DNA of 64,000 nt from Janthinobacterium sp. PC23-8 (GTDB taxonomy: Bacteria; Pseudomonadota; Gammaproteobacteria; Burkholderiales; Burkholderiaceae_D). The position numbers were made by a program, and so were the translations under genes. Positions 27,650-36,143 of this stretch are shown here, piece by piece (the first letter of the stretch is position 1; every line of letters starts with the position of its first letter). The notes below the pieces were generated by a model that was not told the DNA's origin, ran no database searches, and saw nothing but the letters and a program-made list of their open reading frames with translations. The stretch covers positions 1,946,507-2,010,506 of the forward strand of contig NZ_NJGY01000001.1 of NCBI RefSeq assembly GCF_002250505.1. Direction: 5' to 3'.

Positions 27650-28702
27650 GTGGATATCGACAACCAACAGCCAACCCTCAAGCGTGAAGCGATAACCTTC
27701 AGCGCCACCGGCAGCGAATACTTTCGCATCTGGATCGTCAACCTGCTGCTGAGCATCGTCACCCTGGGCATTTATTCGGCCTGGGCCAAAGTGCGCCGCA
27801 ACCGCTATTTCTATTCGAGCACCCATCTGGCCGGCAGCAGCTTCGAATACCATGGCAACGCGATTGCCATTCTCAAGGGCCGCATCGCCGCCGTGGTGCT
27901 GATCGCCGGCTACAATATCGCCTTCCAGGTCTCGCCTGTCATCGGCTTCATCATGTTCGTGCTGATGGCCGCCATCCTGCCCTGGCTGGTCTGGAAAAGC
28001 CTGCAGTTCAAGCTGTACAACACCAGCTACCGCGGCATCCGCTTCGGCTTTGGCGGCAGCGCCAAACAGGCGTATCTGTACTTCCTGCTGCTGCCGATCC
28101 TGAACGCGTTGACCCTGGGCCTGCTGACACCGCTGCTGCACCAGCGCATGAAGCGCTTCCAGCACACGGAAAGCCGCTTTGGCGCCAGCCATTTCAGCTT
28201 TGACGCCACCGTCGGCAGCTTTTACAAGACCTATCTGCTGTTCTTCGTGATCCTGATCGCCGGCCTGCTGGCGCTGATCTTCGTGGTGTTTGGCGGCGTA
28301 TTTACGGCCTTTGCCGCGAATGCCAACAACCCGGCCAAGGTCGGCAGCCTGCTGGTGGCCATCGGCGCGCTGTACCTGTGGGCGTTTACCGTGCTGCCAC
28401 TGTTCCTGACCATGATCCAGAACCTGATCTGGAACCATACGCGATTGCAGCAGCACCAGTTCGCCTCGCAGCTGACCTGGGGCCGCACCACCTTCATCAT
28501 GCTGACCAACCTGCTGGGCATCGTCATCACGCTGGGCCTGTTCACGCCGTTCGCCCATGTGCGCTGGCTGAAATACCGACTGGAAGCGACCGCGCTGCTG
28601 GCGCACGGCAGCCTCGATGAATTCGTCGCCGCCACCGGCCAGCAAGTATCGGCCACCGGCGAAGGCGTGGTCGACCTGCTGGACTTCGACCTGTCGATGT
28701 GA
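27650..28702 (+). CDS. DUF898 (YjgN-type) inner-membrane protein
   Basis: The 350-aa protein has at least six hydrophobic helices and the family's repeated short motif, GIYSAWAKVRRNRYFYSSTHL and a second copy ending TPFAHVRWLKYRLEATAL. I choose GTG 27650, which is preceded by AAGGATCATCCGC, because the upstream ATG lacks a ribosome-binding site. The function of DUF898 is unknown. It is followed after 4 bp by a membrane-anchored M48 peptidase, a pairing that suggests the two work together in membrane quality control (inference). Confidence 0.9.
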   Translation: MDIDNQQPTLKREAITFSATGSEYFRIWIVNLLLSIVTLGIYSAWAKVRRNRYFYSSTHLAGSSFEYHGNAIAILKGRIAAVVLIAGYNIAFQVSPVIGFIMFVLMAAILPWLVWKSLQFKLYNTSYRGIRFGFGGSAKQAYLYFLLLPILNALTLGLLTPLLHQRMKRFQHTESRFGASHFSFDATVGSFYKTYLLFFVILIAGLLALIFVVFGGVFTAFAANANNPAKVGSLLVAIGALYLWAFTVLPLFLTMIQNLIWNHTRLQQHQFASQLTWGRTTFIMLTNLLGIVITLGLFTPFAHVRWLKYRLEATALLAHGSLDEFVAATGQQVSATGEGVVDLLDFDLSM

Positions 28703-28706
28703 GGCG

Positions 28707-29693
28707 ATGAGCGCACCCATCCCCGCGCGCTACTTCGACGGCCAGACCTCGCGCCTGTACCACGTCACGCTCGGCGTGGACGAGGGCCAGGCCGTGCTGG
28801 CCGGCGACATCGAGCGACGCTGCCCGTTGGCGCAACTGCATGTCTCCGAGCGCACCAGCCACGCCGTGCGCAAGGTCAGCTTCCCCGACGGCGCCTACCT
28901 GGAAATCAGCGACCAGGCCGCCTTCAACGACCTGCTGCATGCCAGCGGCCATCGCGACAGCCTGGTCGTGCGGCTGCAGCAAAGCTGGCGCGCCACCGTG
29001 CTGGCGCTGCTGGCCACCGTGCTGGCGCTGTTTCTGTGCTACCAGTATCTGCTGCCGCTGGGGGCCAAGGCCCTGGCCTATGCGCTGCCGCCAGCGGTCG
29101 AGCGCCAGCTGGGCCAGGGCGTGCTGGACATGCTGGACCGCCATGTGTTCGCGCCGAGCGCGCTCGGGCAAGCGCGCCAGGACGGCTTGCGCGCGCAGTT
29201 CGCCCGCCTGGCAACACCGGATGGCAGCCGGCTCGAGCACCGCATCGTTTTCCGCAAAAGCAAAATCGGCCCGAACGCCTTCGCCCTGCCCTCGGGCGAC
29301 ATCGTGCTGACCGACGAGATGGTGGAACTGATGCCCAACGACCAGGCCATCATGGGCGTGCTGGCGCATGAGCTGGGCCACTTGCAGCGGCGCCACCTGA
29401 CGCGGCGCATCATCCAGACCTCGGCCGTCGGCGCCGGCGCGGCGCTGCTGTTCGGCGACGTCTCGGCGGTGGTGGCGACGCTGCCGCCACTGCTGCTGGA
29501 CATGAAATATTCGCGCGACGTCGAGCGCGAAGCGGACGACTACGCGATCGCCATGCTGCGCCGCAACGGCATCGCGCTCGAGCACCTGGCGCAGGTGTTT
29601 GAGGCGCTGGGCAAGTTTGACCACGGCACCCAATATCTGTCGAGCCATCCGGCCAGCGCGGAAAGAGTCGCGCGCATCCGCGCCGCGCAATAG
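28707..29693 (+). CDS. Membrane-anchored M48 family zinc metallopeptidase
   Basis: The 328-aa protein has an N-terminal soluble domain of about 90 residues (RYFDGQTSRLYHVTLGVDEG and on), one strong membrane helix near 95-115 (TVLALLATVLALFLCYQYLL), and a C-terminal M48 peptidase. The zinc motif HELGHLQRRH lies near residue 221 and the third-ligand Glu in EREADDYAIAML near 275. M48 proteins of this type degrade damaged membrane or periplasmic proteins. It starts 4 bp after the DUF898 gene behind a GAGG ribosome-binding site. A 10-bp hairpin follows its stop. Confidence 0.92.
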   Translation: MSAPIPARYFDGQTSRLYHVTLGVDEGQAVLAGDIERRCPLAQLHVSERTSHAVRKVSFPDGAYLEISDQAAFNDLLHASGHRDSLVVRLQQSWRATVLALLATVLALFLCYQYLLPLGAKALAYALPPAVERQLGQGVLDMLDRHVFAPSALGQARQDGLRAQFARLATPDGSRLEHRIVFRKSKIGPNAFALPSGDIVLTDEMVELMPNDQAIMGVLAHELGHLQRRHLTRRIIQTSAVGAGAALLFGDVSAVVATLPPLLLDMKYSRDVEREADDYAIAMLRRNGIALEHLAQVFEALGKFDHGTQYLSSHPASAERVARIRAAQ

Positions 29694-29701
29694 CCAGACC
29701 A

Positions 29702-29727
29702 GCCGTGGCGGCAGCGACCGCCACGGC
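29702..29727 (+). terminator. Hairpin after the M48 gene
   Basis: A perfect 10-bp stem, GCCGTGGCGG and CCGCCACGGC, closes a 6-nt loop just after the M48 stop. It is followed by only a short CTTTG, so termination may be weak. Confidence 0.45.
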
Positions 29728-29780
29728 CTTTGCAAATCACCGGTACACTCTGTGGCCAGAGCGACCTTACCGGAGTGTCC

Positions 29781-31391
29781 ATGCCCCTTTTTTCCATCCG
29801 CTACCTGACCCTGATCGCGTCGGCAGCCCTCTTTGTTCTCTCGCTGTTTTTCTACGACCATTACTGGCTGCCGCTGCTGGCCGGCACGCTGACCTTGCTG
29901 GGCATCAGCGACCTGCTGCAAACGAAGCACGCGCTGCGCCGCAACTATCCCATCCTCGCGCATTTCCGCTATACCTTTGAAAGCGTGCGCCCCGAGATCC
30001 GCCAGTATTTTCTGGAGAGCGACAGCGAGGCCACGCCGTTCTCGCGCAACCAGCGCAGCATCGTCTACCAGCGCGCCAAGCAGGAAACCGACAAGCGCCC
30101 CTTCGGCACCCAGCTCGACGTCTATGAAGCCGGCTATGAATGGATCAACCATTCGATCGCGCCGGCCGTCGTCAGCGGCTTTGACTTCCGCATCGAGATC
30201 GGCAACCATCCCGATTGCCCGCGCGCGCGGCCGTACTCGGCCAGCGTGTTCAATATCTCGGCGATGAGTTTTGGCGCGCTGTCGGCCAACGCCATCCTGG
30301 CGCTCAATGGCGGCGCGCGCCGCGGCGGCTTCATGCACGATACGGGCGAAGGCAGCATCAGCCCCCATCACCGCGCCAACGGCGGCGACCTGGTGTGGGA
30401 AATCGGCTCCGGCTACTTCGGCTGCCGCAACCCGGACGGCACGTTTTCGGAAGAGCGCTTTATCGCCAACGCCAGCTCCGAGCAGGTCAAAATGATCGAG
30501 CTGAAAATGTCGCAGGGCGCCAAGCCCGGGCACGGCGGCGTGCTGCCGGGGCCGAAAGTGACGATCGAGATCGCCGTCACGCGCGGCGTGGCCGTCGGCG
30601 AGGACTGCGTCTCGCCGGCTGCCCACAGCGCCTTTTCCACGCCGATCGAGATGCTGCACTTTATCGACCGGCTGCGCACGCTGTCGGGCGGCAAGCCGAC
30701 CGGCTTCAAGCTGGCCATCGGCCACCCGTGGGAATTTTTCGGCATCGTCAAGGCGATGCTGGCCACCGGCATCACGCCCGACTTCATCGTCGTCGACGGC
30801 AGCGAAGGCGGCACCGGCGCGGCACCGCTGGAATTTACCGACCATGTGGGCACGCCGCTGCAGGAAGCGCTGGTGCTGGTGCATAACACCCTGGTCGGCG
30901 CCAACCTGCGCGAGAGAATCAAGATCGGCTGCTCGGGCAAGATCATCACCGCCTTCGACATCGCGCGCTTGCTGGCGCTGGGCGCCGACTGGTGCAATTC
31001 GGCGCGCGGCTTCATGTTCGCGCTCGGCTGCATCCAGTCGCAAAGCTGCCATACCGACCGCTGCCCGACGGGCGTGGCCACCCAGGACCCGCAGCGCCAG
31101 CGCGCGCTGGTGGTGCACGACAAGATCGAACGGGTGGCCCACTTCCACCAGAACACCATGAAGGCGCTGGCCGAGCTGATCGCCGCCGCCGGCCTGAACC
31201 ATCCGCAGGAGCTGCGCCCGCACCATCTGGTGCGGCGCATCTCGCCGAACCAGGTTCGGCTGGCGTCGGCCCTGTTGCCCTTCCTGGAGACAGGCCAGCT
31301 GCTCGACCCGGACCAGTTGCCCAAGCTGCCGCCCGTGTTCAGCGTGTACTGGCCGAAGGCGCAGGCCGAGTCGTTCAAATCGCTCGATTAA
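29781..31391 (+). CDS. Membrane-anchored FMN-binding glutamate synthase-like protein
   Basis: The 536-aa protein begins with two membrane helices (about residues 5-50). It continues with the FMN-binding TIM barrel of the glutamate synthase large subunit, for example MSFGALSANAILALN, KPGHGGVLPG and VDGSEGGTGAAP. It keeps the cysteine spacing C-x5-C-x4-C (CIQSQSCHTDRCPTGVATQ) that binds the 3Fe-4S cluster in glutamate synthase. No amidotransferase domain is present, so it cannot use glutamine directly by itself. The electron donor and substrate are unknown. ATG 29781 follows a CCGGAG ribosome-binding site. Confidence 0.9.
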   Translation: MPLFSIRYLTLIASAALFVLSLFFYDHYWLPLLAGTLTLLGISDLLQTKHALRRNYPILAHFRYTFESVRPEIRQYFLESDSEATPFSRNQRSIVYQRAKQETDKRPFGTQLDVYEAGYEWINHSIAPAVVSGFDFRIEIGNHPDCPRARPYSASVFNISAMSFGALSANAILALNGGARRGGFMHDTGEGSISPHHRANGGDLVWEIGSGYFGCRNPDGTFSEERFIANASSEQVKMIELKMSQGAKPGHGGVLPGPKVTIEIAVTRGVAVGEDCVSPAAHSAFSTPIEMLHFIDRLRTLSGGKPTGFKLAIGHPWEFFGIVKAMLATGITPDFIVVDGSEGGTGAAPLEFTDHVGTPLQEALVLVHNTLVGANLRERIKIGCSGKIITAFDIARLLALGADWCNSARGFMFALGCIQSQSCHTDRCPTGVATQDPQRQRALVVHDKIERVAHFHQNTMKALAELIAAAGLNHPQELRPHHLVRRISPNQVRLASALLPFLETGQLLDPDQLPKLPPVFSVYWPKAQAESFKSLD

Positions 31392-31408
31392 TACCCGTTC
31401 AAAACCAC

Positions 31409-31436
31409 TTGCAGAGGATGTCGCATCCCCTACAAT
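31409..31436 (+). promoter_or_regulatory. Candidate sigma-70 promoter of the nagZ-like gene
   Basis: TTGCAG at 31409-31414 and TACAAT at 31431-31436 are separated by 16 bp, about 50 bp before ATG 31486. Both hexamers are close to consensus. Confidence 0.5.
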
Positions 31437-31485
31437 GTCGGGCACGATAGCGATCGTCACCCACAGGAACACCGGAGAAAAGGCA

Positions 31486-33027
31486 ATGGAGCAGGGCTTG
31501 CGCGAGAAAACAGGACAGCTGTTCATGGTGGGTTTCGATGGCCTGGCGGCCGACGACCATATCAGGACGCTGATCCGGCGGTACCAGATCGGCGGCGTGA
31601 TCCTGTTTCGCCGCAATGTGCAGTCGCCCCGGCAGGTCTCCGCCCTGTGCCGCGAACTGCAGGAGATCAACGCGGAAGTGTCCGACATCCCTTTATTGAT
31701 CGCGATCGACCAGGAAGGCGGCATGGTGATGCGCATCGAGCAGGGCGTCACGCCCATCCCTTCCGCGATGGCCTTCCAGGCGGCCGGCTCGGTGCCTGAC
31801 TGCGAACGGCTCAACCACGTCAGTGGCGACGAGATGCGCCAGGTCGGCGTCAACCTGATGCTGGCGCCCGTGCTGGACGTCAACAACAACCGCGACAACC
31901 CGGTCATTGGCGTGCGCGCCTATGGCGAAGACGCCGCCACCGTCATCGACTACGGCATGGCCGCCATGCGCGGCCAGCAATCGAGCGGCGTGGCCGTCAC
32001 CGCCAAGCATTTCCCCGGCCATGGCGACACGGCCACCGACACGCATCATGCGATGGCGAAGGTCGCCCACGATAAAGAACGATTGCAGGCGGTGGAACTG
32101 GCGCCGTTTCGCGCCGCGATCGCCTTGGGTGTCGACGCCATCATGACGGCGCACGTGGTGTTCCCGGCCTTCGAGCTGGACACCAGCGTGCCGGCCACCT
32201 TGTCGAAAGGCGTGCTGACGGACCTGCTGCGCGGCCAGATGGGGTATGAAGGCGTGGTGATTACCGACTGCCTGGAAATGGCGGCGATCGCCGACGGTAT
32301 CGGCGTCAGCGGCGGCGCCGTCGCCGCCTTGCAGGCCGGCGCCGATATCGTCCTGATCTCGCACAGCCAGGCGCGCCAGCAGGCGGCCATCGAGGCGGTG
32401 CTGGCGGCGGTGGACAGCGGTGCGCTCGCCATGGCGCGCATCGACGAGGCGGTGGCGCGCGTGGCGGCCCTCAAGCGCGTGCACGCGGTGCGCGACTGGC
32501 GGCAGCGCGCCGTCACGCCGCCGGCGCTGATGCGGCCAGAGGCACTGGCGCTGGCGCACAAGGTGCAGCAGGCCGCGCTGCGCGTGCCGGGACCCTATCG
32601 CCCGCTCGACGCCGGCCTGCCGGTGACCCTGATCACGGTGGAAGTGCGCGCGCGCAGCGAGATCGACGAGGTGGCGCTGGGCCGCCACCAGGACGCGCGC
32701 AGCTCGATGCTGCCCGCCCTGCTGGCGGCCGGCTTCGAGGTGCGCGAGTTTGCGCTGTCGACCCAGGCGCAGCCCGCAGAAGTGGACGCCGCCCTCGCCT
32801 TTGCGCAAGGCGCGCGGCAGATCGTGCTGCAGACCTATAACGCCGTGCTCGTCGACGGCCAGCGCCGCCTGTTGGGTGCCCTGCCGCATGACAGACTGTG
32901 GCTGGTGGCCGGCCGCCTGCCCTATGATCTGGATCTGGCGCCCGACGCGCAAGGCCGGCTGGCGGCGTTTGGCTGCCGCCCGGCTGCCTTGGTGCCGGTG
33001 GTGGACAAGCTGGCGGGCAAGGATTGA
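31486..33027 (+). CDS. nagZ: Glycoside hydrolase family 3 beta-N-acetylhexosaminidase, two-domain NagZ type
   Basis: NagZ removes GlcNAc from GlcNAc-anhydroMurNAc peptides during cell-wall recycling. The 513-aa protein has the family 3 barrel, with the signature AKHFPGHGDTATDTHH near residue 173 that supplies the His-Asp pair, and the nucleophile Asp in VVITDCLEMAAI near 259. Unlike the roughly 340-aa single-domain NagZ of E. coli, it has a C-terminal extension of about 160 residues, like the two-domain enzymes of Firmicutes. ATG 31486 follows GGAGAAAAGG. It fits with amgK-murU at 15-17 kb, although an exported role is not excluded. No signal peptide is visible. Confidence 0.88.
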   Translation: MEQGLREKTGQLFMVGFDGLAADDHIRTLIRRYQIGGVILFRRNVQSPRQVSALCRELQEINAEVSDIPLLIAIDQEGGMVMRIEQGVTPIPSAMAFQAAGSVPDCERLNHVSGDEMRQVGVNLMLAPVLDVNNNRDNPVIGVRAYGEDAATVIDYGMAAMRGQQSSGVAVTAKHFPGHGDTATDTHHAMAKVAHDKERLQAVELAPFRAAIALGVDAIMTAHVVFPAFELDTSVPATLSKGVLTDLLRGQMGYEGVVITDCLEMAAIADGIGVSGGAVAALQAGADIVLISHSQARQQAAIEAVLAAVDSGALAMARIDEAVARVAALKRVHAVRDWRQRAVTPPALMRPEALALAHKVQQAALRVPGPYRPLDAGLPVTLITVEVRARSEIDEVALGRHQDARSSMLPALLAAGFEVREFALSTQAQPAEVDAALAFAQGARQIVLQTYNAVLVDGQRRLLGALPHDRLWLVAGRLPYDLDLAPDAQGRLAAFGCRPAALVPVVDKLAGKD

Positions 33028-33042
33028 TTTTTCTCCCGGCGT

Positions 33043-33070
33043 AAAAAAACCCGCTTTTGCGGGTTTTTTT
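33043..33070. terminator. Bidirectional Rho-independent terminator after nagZ
   Basis: A7, then CCCGC-TTTT-GCGGG, then T7. It lies between the nagZ-like gene and the convergent small Cys-rich gene and can serve both strands. Confidence 0.9.
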
Positions 33071-33091
33071 ACATCCGGTCAGCGGCAAGAC

Positions 33092-33367
33092 TTAACGCCG
33101 CACCTGCATCAGGATCACTCTTTTCTTGCTGTCGCCGCCGCCAGCCGTGTCCGAGGGCGGCGCCGGCGTGTCGCAGGAGCCGCAGGAGCCGCAGCCGCTG
33201 CCGCAGCCGGGCGCGACCTTGAACACCTTGGCCATCTTCTCTTCATTCAAACCGCAGCGCACCAGGCCGCGCACGATGGCGCGCCGCGCGCCGGCCGGCA
33301 GATAGCGCGTCGAGAAATGCAGCAGCGCGGTGGCGACAATCAGGGCGACGATCAGGGTTTGCCACAT
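33092..33367 (-). CDS. Small Cys-rich membrane protein downstream of feoB (DUF6587-like)
   Basis: The 91-aa protein has one N-terminal membrane helix (QTLIVALIVATALLHF), a basic middle region, and a cysteine cluster GCGSGCGSCGSCDT near residues 54-67, plus one Cys at about 38. The C-terminal tail is polar. It begins 10 bp after feoB, the position occupied by feoC in enterobacteria, where FeoC also carries cysteines and tunes FeoB. A metal-binding or Fe-S accessory role in ferrous iron uptake is an inference from position and composition. Confidence 0.8.
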   Translation of the reverse strand: MWQTLIVALIVATALLHFSTRYLPAGARRAIVRGLVRCGLNEEKMAKVFKVAPGCGSGCGSCGSCDTPAPPSDTAGGGDSKKRVILMQVRR

Positions 33368-33377
33368 ACAGGTCTCC

Positions 33378-35279
33378 TCAGGCGCCCAGCAGCAGCGCGA
33401 CGCGATAGGTGATGAACGAGGCGCCGTAGGCCAGCGCGAACATATAGCCGGCCATCAGCAGCGGATAACGCCAGCCGCCCGTTTCACGCTTGACCACCGA
33501 CAGGGTCGACAGGCACTGCGGCGCGAACACATACCAGGCCAGCAGCGACAGGGCAGTGGCCATCGACCACGAATGGGCGATCAGCGGTTCGAGGGTGGAG
33601 GCGAGCGCATCGCCGCTTTGCGACAGCGCGTAGACGGTGCCCAGGGCGCCGACGGCCACTTCACGCGCGGCCATGCCCGGCACCAGCGCGATGCAGATCT
33701 GCCAGTTGAAGCCGATCGGCGCGAAGATCACTTCCAGGCCACGGCCCAGGATGCCGGCCAGGCTGTAGTAGATCGGCGGATGGATCGCGTTGTCCGGCGG
33801 GCCGGGGAAGGTGCTGAGGAACCACAGGATGATCATCAGGGTCAGGATGATGGTGCCGACGCGGGTGAGGAAGATCTTGGCGCGTTCCCACAGGCTGACG
33901 GCCAGGTTGCGCAGGTGCGGCCAGTGATAGCTGGGCAGCTCGAGCAGCAAGGCCTGCCTGGCCTTGCTGCCCATGCTGCGCTTCATCACCCAGGCCACGG
34001 CCATGGCCGAAATAATGCCGGCAAAGTACAGCGCAAACAACACCAGGCCCTGCAGGCTCAATAAACCCCACACCTGCTGCTCGGGGATAAAGGCGGCGAT
34101 GATCAGCGCATACACGGGCAGGCGCGCCGAACACGTCATCAAGGGCGCGATCATGATGGTGACCAGGCGGTCGCGCGGATTCTGGATGGTGCGCGCGGCC
34201 ATCACGCCGGGAATCGCGCAGGCAAAGCTGGACAACAGCGGAATGAAGGCGCGGCCCGACAGGCCCACGCCGCCCATCATGCGGTCGAGCAGGAAGGCCG
34301 CGCGCGGCAGGTAGCCGCAGTCTTCCAGGCTCAGGATAAAGAAGAACAAAATCAGAATTTGCGGCAAAAACACCAGCACGCTGCCGACGCCGCCGATCAC
34401 GCCTTCGACCAGCAGACTTTTCAGATGGCCATCGGGCATGTTCGCCGTCAGCACGGCGCCCAGGTGTTCGACGCCCTTGGTGATCATTTCCATCGGCGTG
34501 GCCGCCCAGGTAAATACGGCCTGGAAGATCAGGAACATCAGCACGGCCAGGATAATGGGGCCGAACACCGGGTGCAGCACCACGTTGTCGATTTTTTCCG
34601 TCAGGTTGCCGCTGTCGGCGGCGTCGTTGCTGACCAGGCCCAGGATGCGGCGCACTTCGCGCTGGGTCTCTTCCACCGACACGCTGTCGATGCTGGACAA
34701 GGGCTGCGGATCGGCCGGCGGCAGCGGCAGCATGGCGTCGATGGCGGCCAGCAGCGCTTTTTCGCCGTCGTGCTGCACGGCGATGGTCTCGACCACCGGC
34801 ATGCCCAGTTCCTGGGACAGCCTGGCCACGTCGATCAGCATGCCGCGCTTTTTCGCGATGTCGGTCATGTTCAGCGACAGCAGCATCGGCAGGCCCAGGC
34901 GCTTGACTTCCAGCACCAGGCGCAGGTTCAGGCGCAAATTGGTGGCGTCGACCACGCAGACGATGGCGTCCGGCCGCGGGTCGCCCGGGCGCAGGCCGCC
35001 GACCACGTCGCGCGTGATGGCTTCATCGGGGGTAGTCGGTTTCAGGCTGTAGGCGCCCGGCAAATCGAGCACGCGCACCGGCGTGCCGGCTGGCGACGTG
35101 AAATGGCCTTCCTTGCGTTCGATGGTCACGCCGGCGTAGTTCGCCACTTTCTGGCGCGAGCCGGTCAGACGGTTGAACAGGGCGGTCTTGCCACAATTCG
35201 GATTGCCCAGCAGGGCGATTTGTGGCTGGTGCGTCGGCTTGTGCAAGCCGGCGCCGGTGATGTTTTCTACGGCACCCAT
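33378..35279 (-). CDS. feoB: Ferrous iron transporter FeoB
   Basis: FeoB imports Fe2+ across the inner membrane. The 633-aa protein has an N-terminal G domain with G1 GNPNCGKT near residue 27, G2 AGVT, G3 DLPGAYSL, and G4 NMTD. A linker and a membrane domain with many helices and two Gate motifs follow (for example LSSFACAIPGVMAARTI). It is shorter than the roughly 770-aa E. coli FeoB, mainly at the C-terminus. It follows feoA by 11 bp and precedes the small Cys-rich gene. Confidence 0.95.
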   Translation of the reverse strand: MGAVENITGAGLHKPTHQPQIALLGNPNCGKTALFNRLTGSRQKVANYAGVTIERKEGHFTSPAGTPVRVLDLPGAYSLKPTTPDEAITRDVVGGLRPGDPRPDAIVCVVDATNLRLNLRLVLEVKRLGLPMLLSLNMTDIAKKRGMLIDVARLSQELGMPVVETIAVQHDGEKALLAAIDAMLPLPPADPQPLSSIDSVSVEETQREVRRILGLVSNDAADSGNLTEKIDNVVLHPVFGPIILAVLMFLIFQAVFTWAATPMEMITKGVEHLGAVLTANMPDGHLKSLLVEGVIGGVGSVLVFLPQILILFFFILSLEDCGYLPRAAFLLDRMMGGVGLSGRAFIPLLSSFACAIPGVMAARTIQNPRDRLVTIMIAPLMTCSARLPVYALIIAAFIPEQQVWGLLSLQGLVLFALYFAGIISAMAVAWVMKRSMGSKARQALLLELPSYHWPHLRNLAVSLWERAKIFLTRVGTIILTLMIILWFLSTFPGPPDNAIHPPIYYSLAGILGRGLEVIFAPIGFNWQICIALVPGMAAREVAVGALGTVYALSQSGDALASTLEPLIAHSWSMATALSLLAWYVFAPQCLSTLSVVKRETGGWRYPLLMAGYMFALAYGASFITYRVALLLGA

Positions 35280-35290
35280 GGTTGTTCCGG

Positions 35291-35566
35291 TCAGGTCAGC
35301 GGTTGAATCGTGATCAGCGCCGCTTCGAAGCGGCGCAGTGCGAACGTGGCATTGCCCACGCGGATGGCGAGCGGATCGCCACCGGGCAGGCCGCGCTTGA
35401 GCATGCGGATGCGTTCGCCGGGCACGAATCCCAGCTCCATCAGCCGGCGCGCAAGGTCAACGCCGTCCTCCATCTGGTCCGCCGGCAAGGGCGTGATATG
35501 CAACACCGTACCGCTCTGGCCGACTGCCAGCGCGTCGAGCGTCATCAAATTTGGAACTAGAGTCAT
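35291..35566 (-). CDS. feoA: Ferrous iron transport protein FeoA
   Basis: FeoA is a small SH3-like cytosolic partner needed for FeoB activity. From ATG 35566 it has 91 residues, with the family pattern LMELGFVPGERIRMLKRGLPGGDPLAIRVG. A TTG two codons upstream is possible but unlikely. It is the first gene of feoA-feoB-(Cys-rich protein). A TATAAT and an overlapping Fur-box-like sequence lie about 110-140 bp upstream. Confidence 0.93.
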   Translation of the reverse strand: MTLVPNLMTLDALAVGQSGTVLHITPLPADQMEDGVDLARRLMELGFVPGERIRMLKRGLPGGDPLAIRVGNATFALRRFEAALITIQPLT

Positions 35567-35675
35567 GAGCAATTCCGTTCAAGTAGTAAGGCATTCCACG
35601 CCTGTGTTGTGAAATGCCGACAACCGGGCCTGCAAAAAAGAATGGCAGGCGCCGACCGTCCGAGACAATACCAGT

Positions 35676-35706
35676 ATTATAAGCACGAATGCGAATTGTT
35701 TTTATT
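35676..35706 (-). promoter_or_regulatory. Candidate feoA promoter with Fur-box-like element
   Basis: A TATAAT reads on the minus strand at 35681-35676. Immediately upstream, 35688-35706 is AATGCGAATTGTTTTTATT, which matches a 7-1-7 Fur half-site pattern at about 10 of 14 positions and would cover the -35 region. Iron repression of feoAB is therefore likely but inferred. Confidence 0.45.
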
Positions 35707-35810
35707 TGGCTCCCTGGATGGCCCTGGATCAGGGGCGCGCATACCGCCACAATCAAGGCGGCACATCAAATCGCTTGCAAAGTCCGCGTCTTTGCGAGAC
35801 AATTGAAACG

Positions 35811-35830
35811 TAATGATAATGATTCTCATT
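35811..35830. promoter_or_regulatory. Fur box upstream of bfd
   Basis: TAATGATAATGATTCTCATT closely matches the 19-bp Fur consensus (GATAATGATAATCATTATC). It lies about 80 bp before bfd, predicting iron-repressed bfd-tonB transcription. Confidence 0.8.
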
Positions 35831-35907
35831 AAAACGATGACAACAGTATCGGATGAGACCAGTTTTTCTTCTTGTGTTTCGTGTGACTTTCTCCAGAGGG
35901 TGCATCA

Positions 35908-36132
35908 ATGATTGTATGTGTCTGCAACAACATATCTGATCGTGAAATCCGTCAAGCCGTCGACCTGGGTCTGTCCAGCATGGCCGAGCTGCGCCGTGAC
36001 CTGGGCGTGGCCACCTGCTGCGGCAAATGCCACAGCTGCGCGCGCGAAGTCTTGAGCACCCATCTCGATGCGACTGGCGCCCTGCGTGAAACCGTGCTCG
36101 CGCGTGCAGAGGTGCCGGTCTTTACCAATTAA
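35908..36132 (+). CDS. bfd: Bacterioferritin-associated ferredoxin Bfd
   Basis: Bfd is a [2Fe-2S] protein that reduces the iron core of bacterioferritin so Fe2+ can be released. The 74-aa protein has the cluster cysteines at positions 4, 6, 38 and 41 (VCVCNN and CCGKC), as in E. coli Bfd, and two extra Cys at 37 and 44. An AGAGGG ribosome-binding site precedes the start. It sits behind a Fur box and 11 bp before tonB. Its partner bfr is at 38.2 kb. Confidence 0.93.
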   Translation: MIVCVCNNISDREIRQAVDLGLSSMAELRRDLGVATCCGKCHSCAREVLSTHLDATGALRETVLARAEVPVFTN

Positions 36133-36143
36133 CAAAGAAAGCG

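Larger units (their letters stand above)
35567..35907. other. Divergent intergenic region feoA / bfd
   Basis: 341 bp between two iron-related operons. It contains a Fur-like site and TATAAT for feoA and a strong Fur box for bfd, listed separately. No gene is convincing in it. Confidence 0.6.

Noticed and set aside
28542-31907. Very long open frame (over 1100 codons) on the minus strand opposite the M48 and glutamate-synthase-like genes
   Set aside because: It lies fully antisense to genes with clear domains, is rich in His, Gln and Arg as expected from reverse reading of GC-rich codons, and has no recognisable motif.
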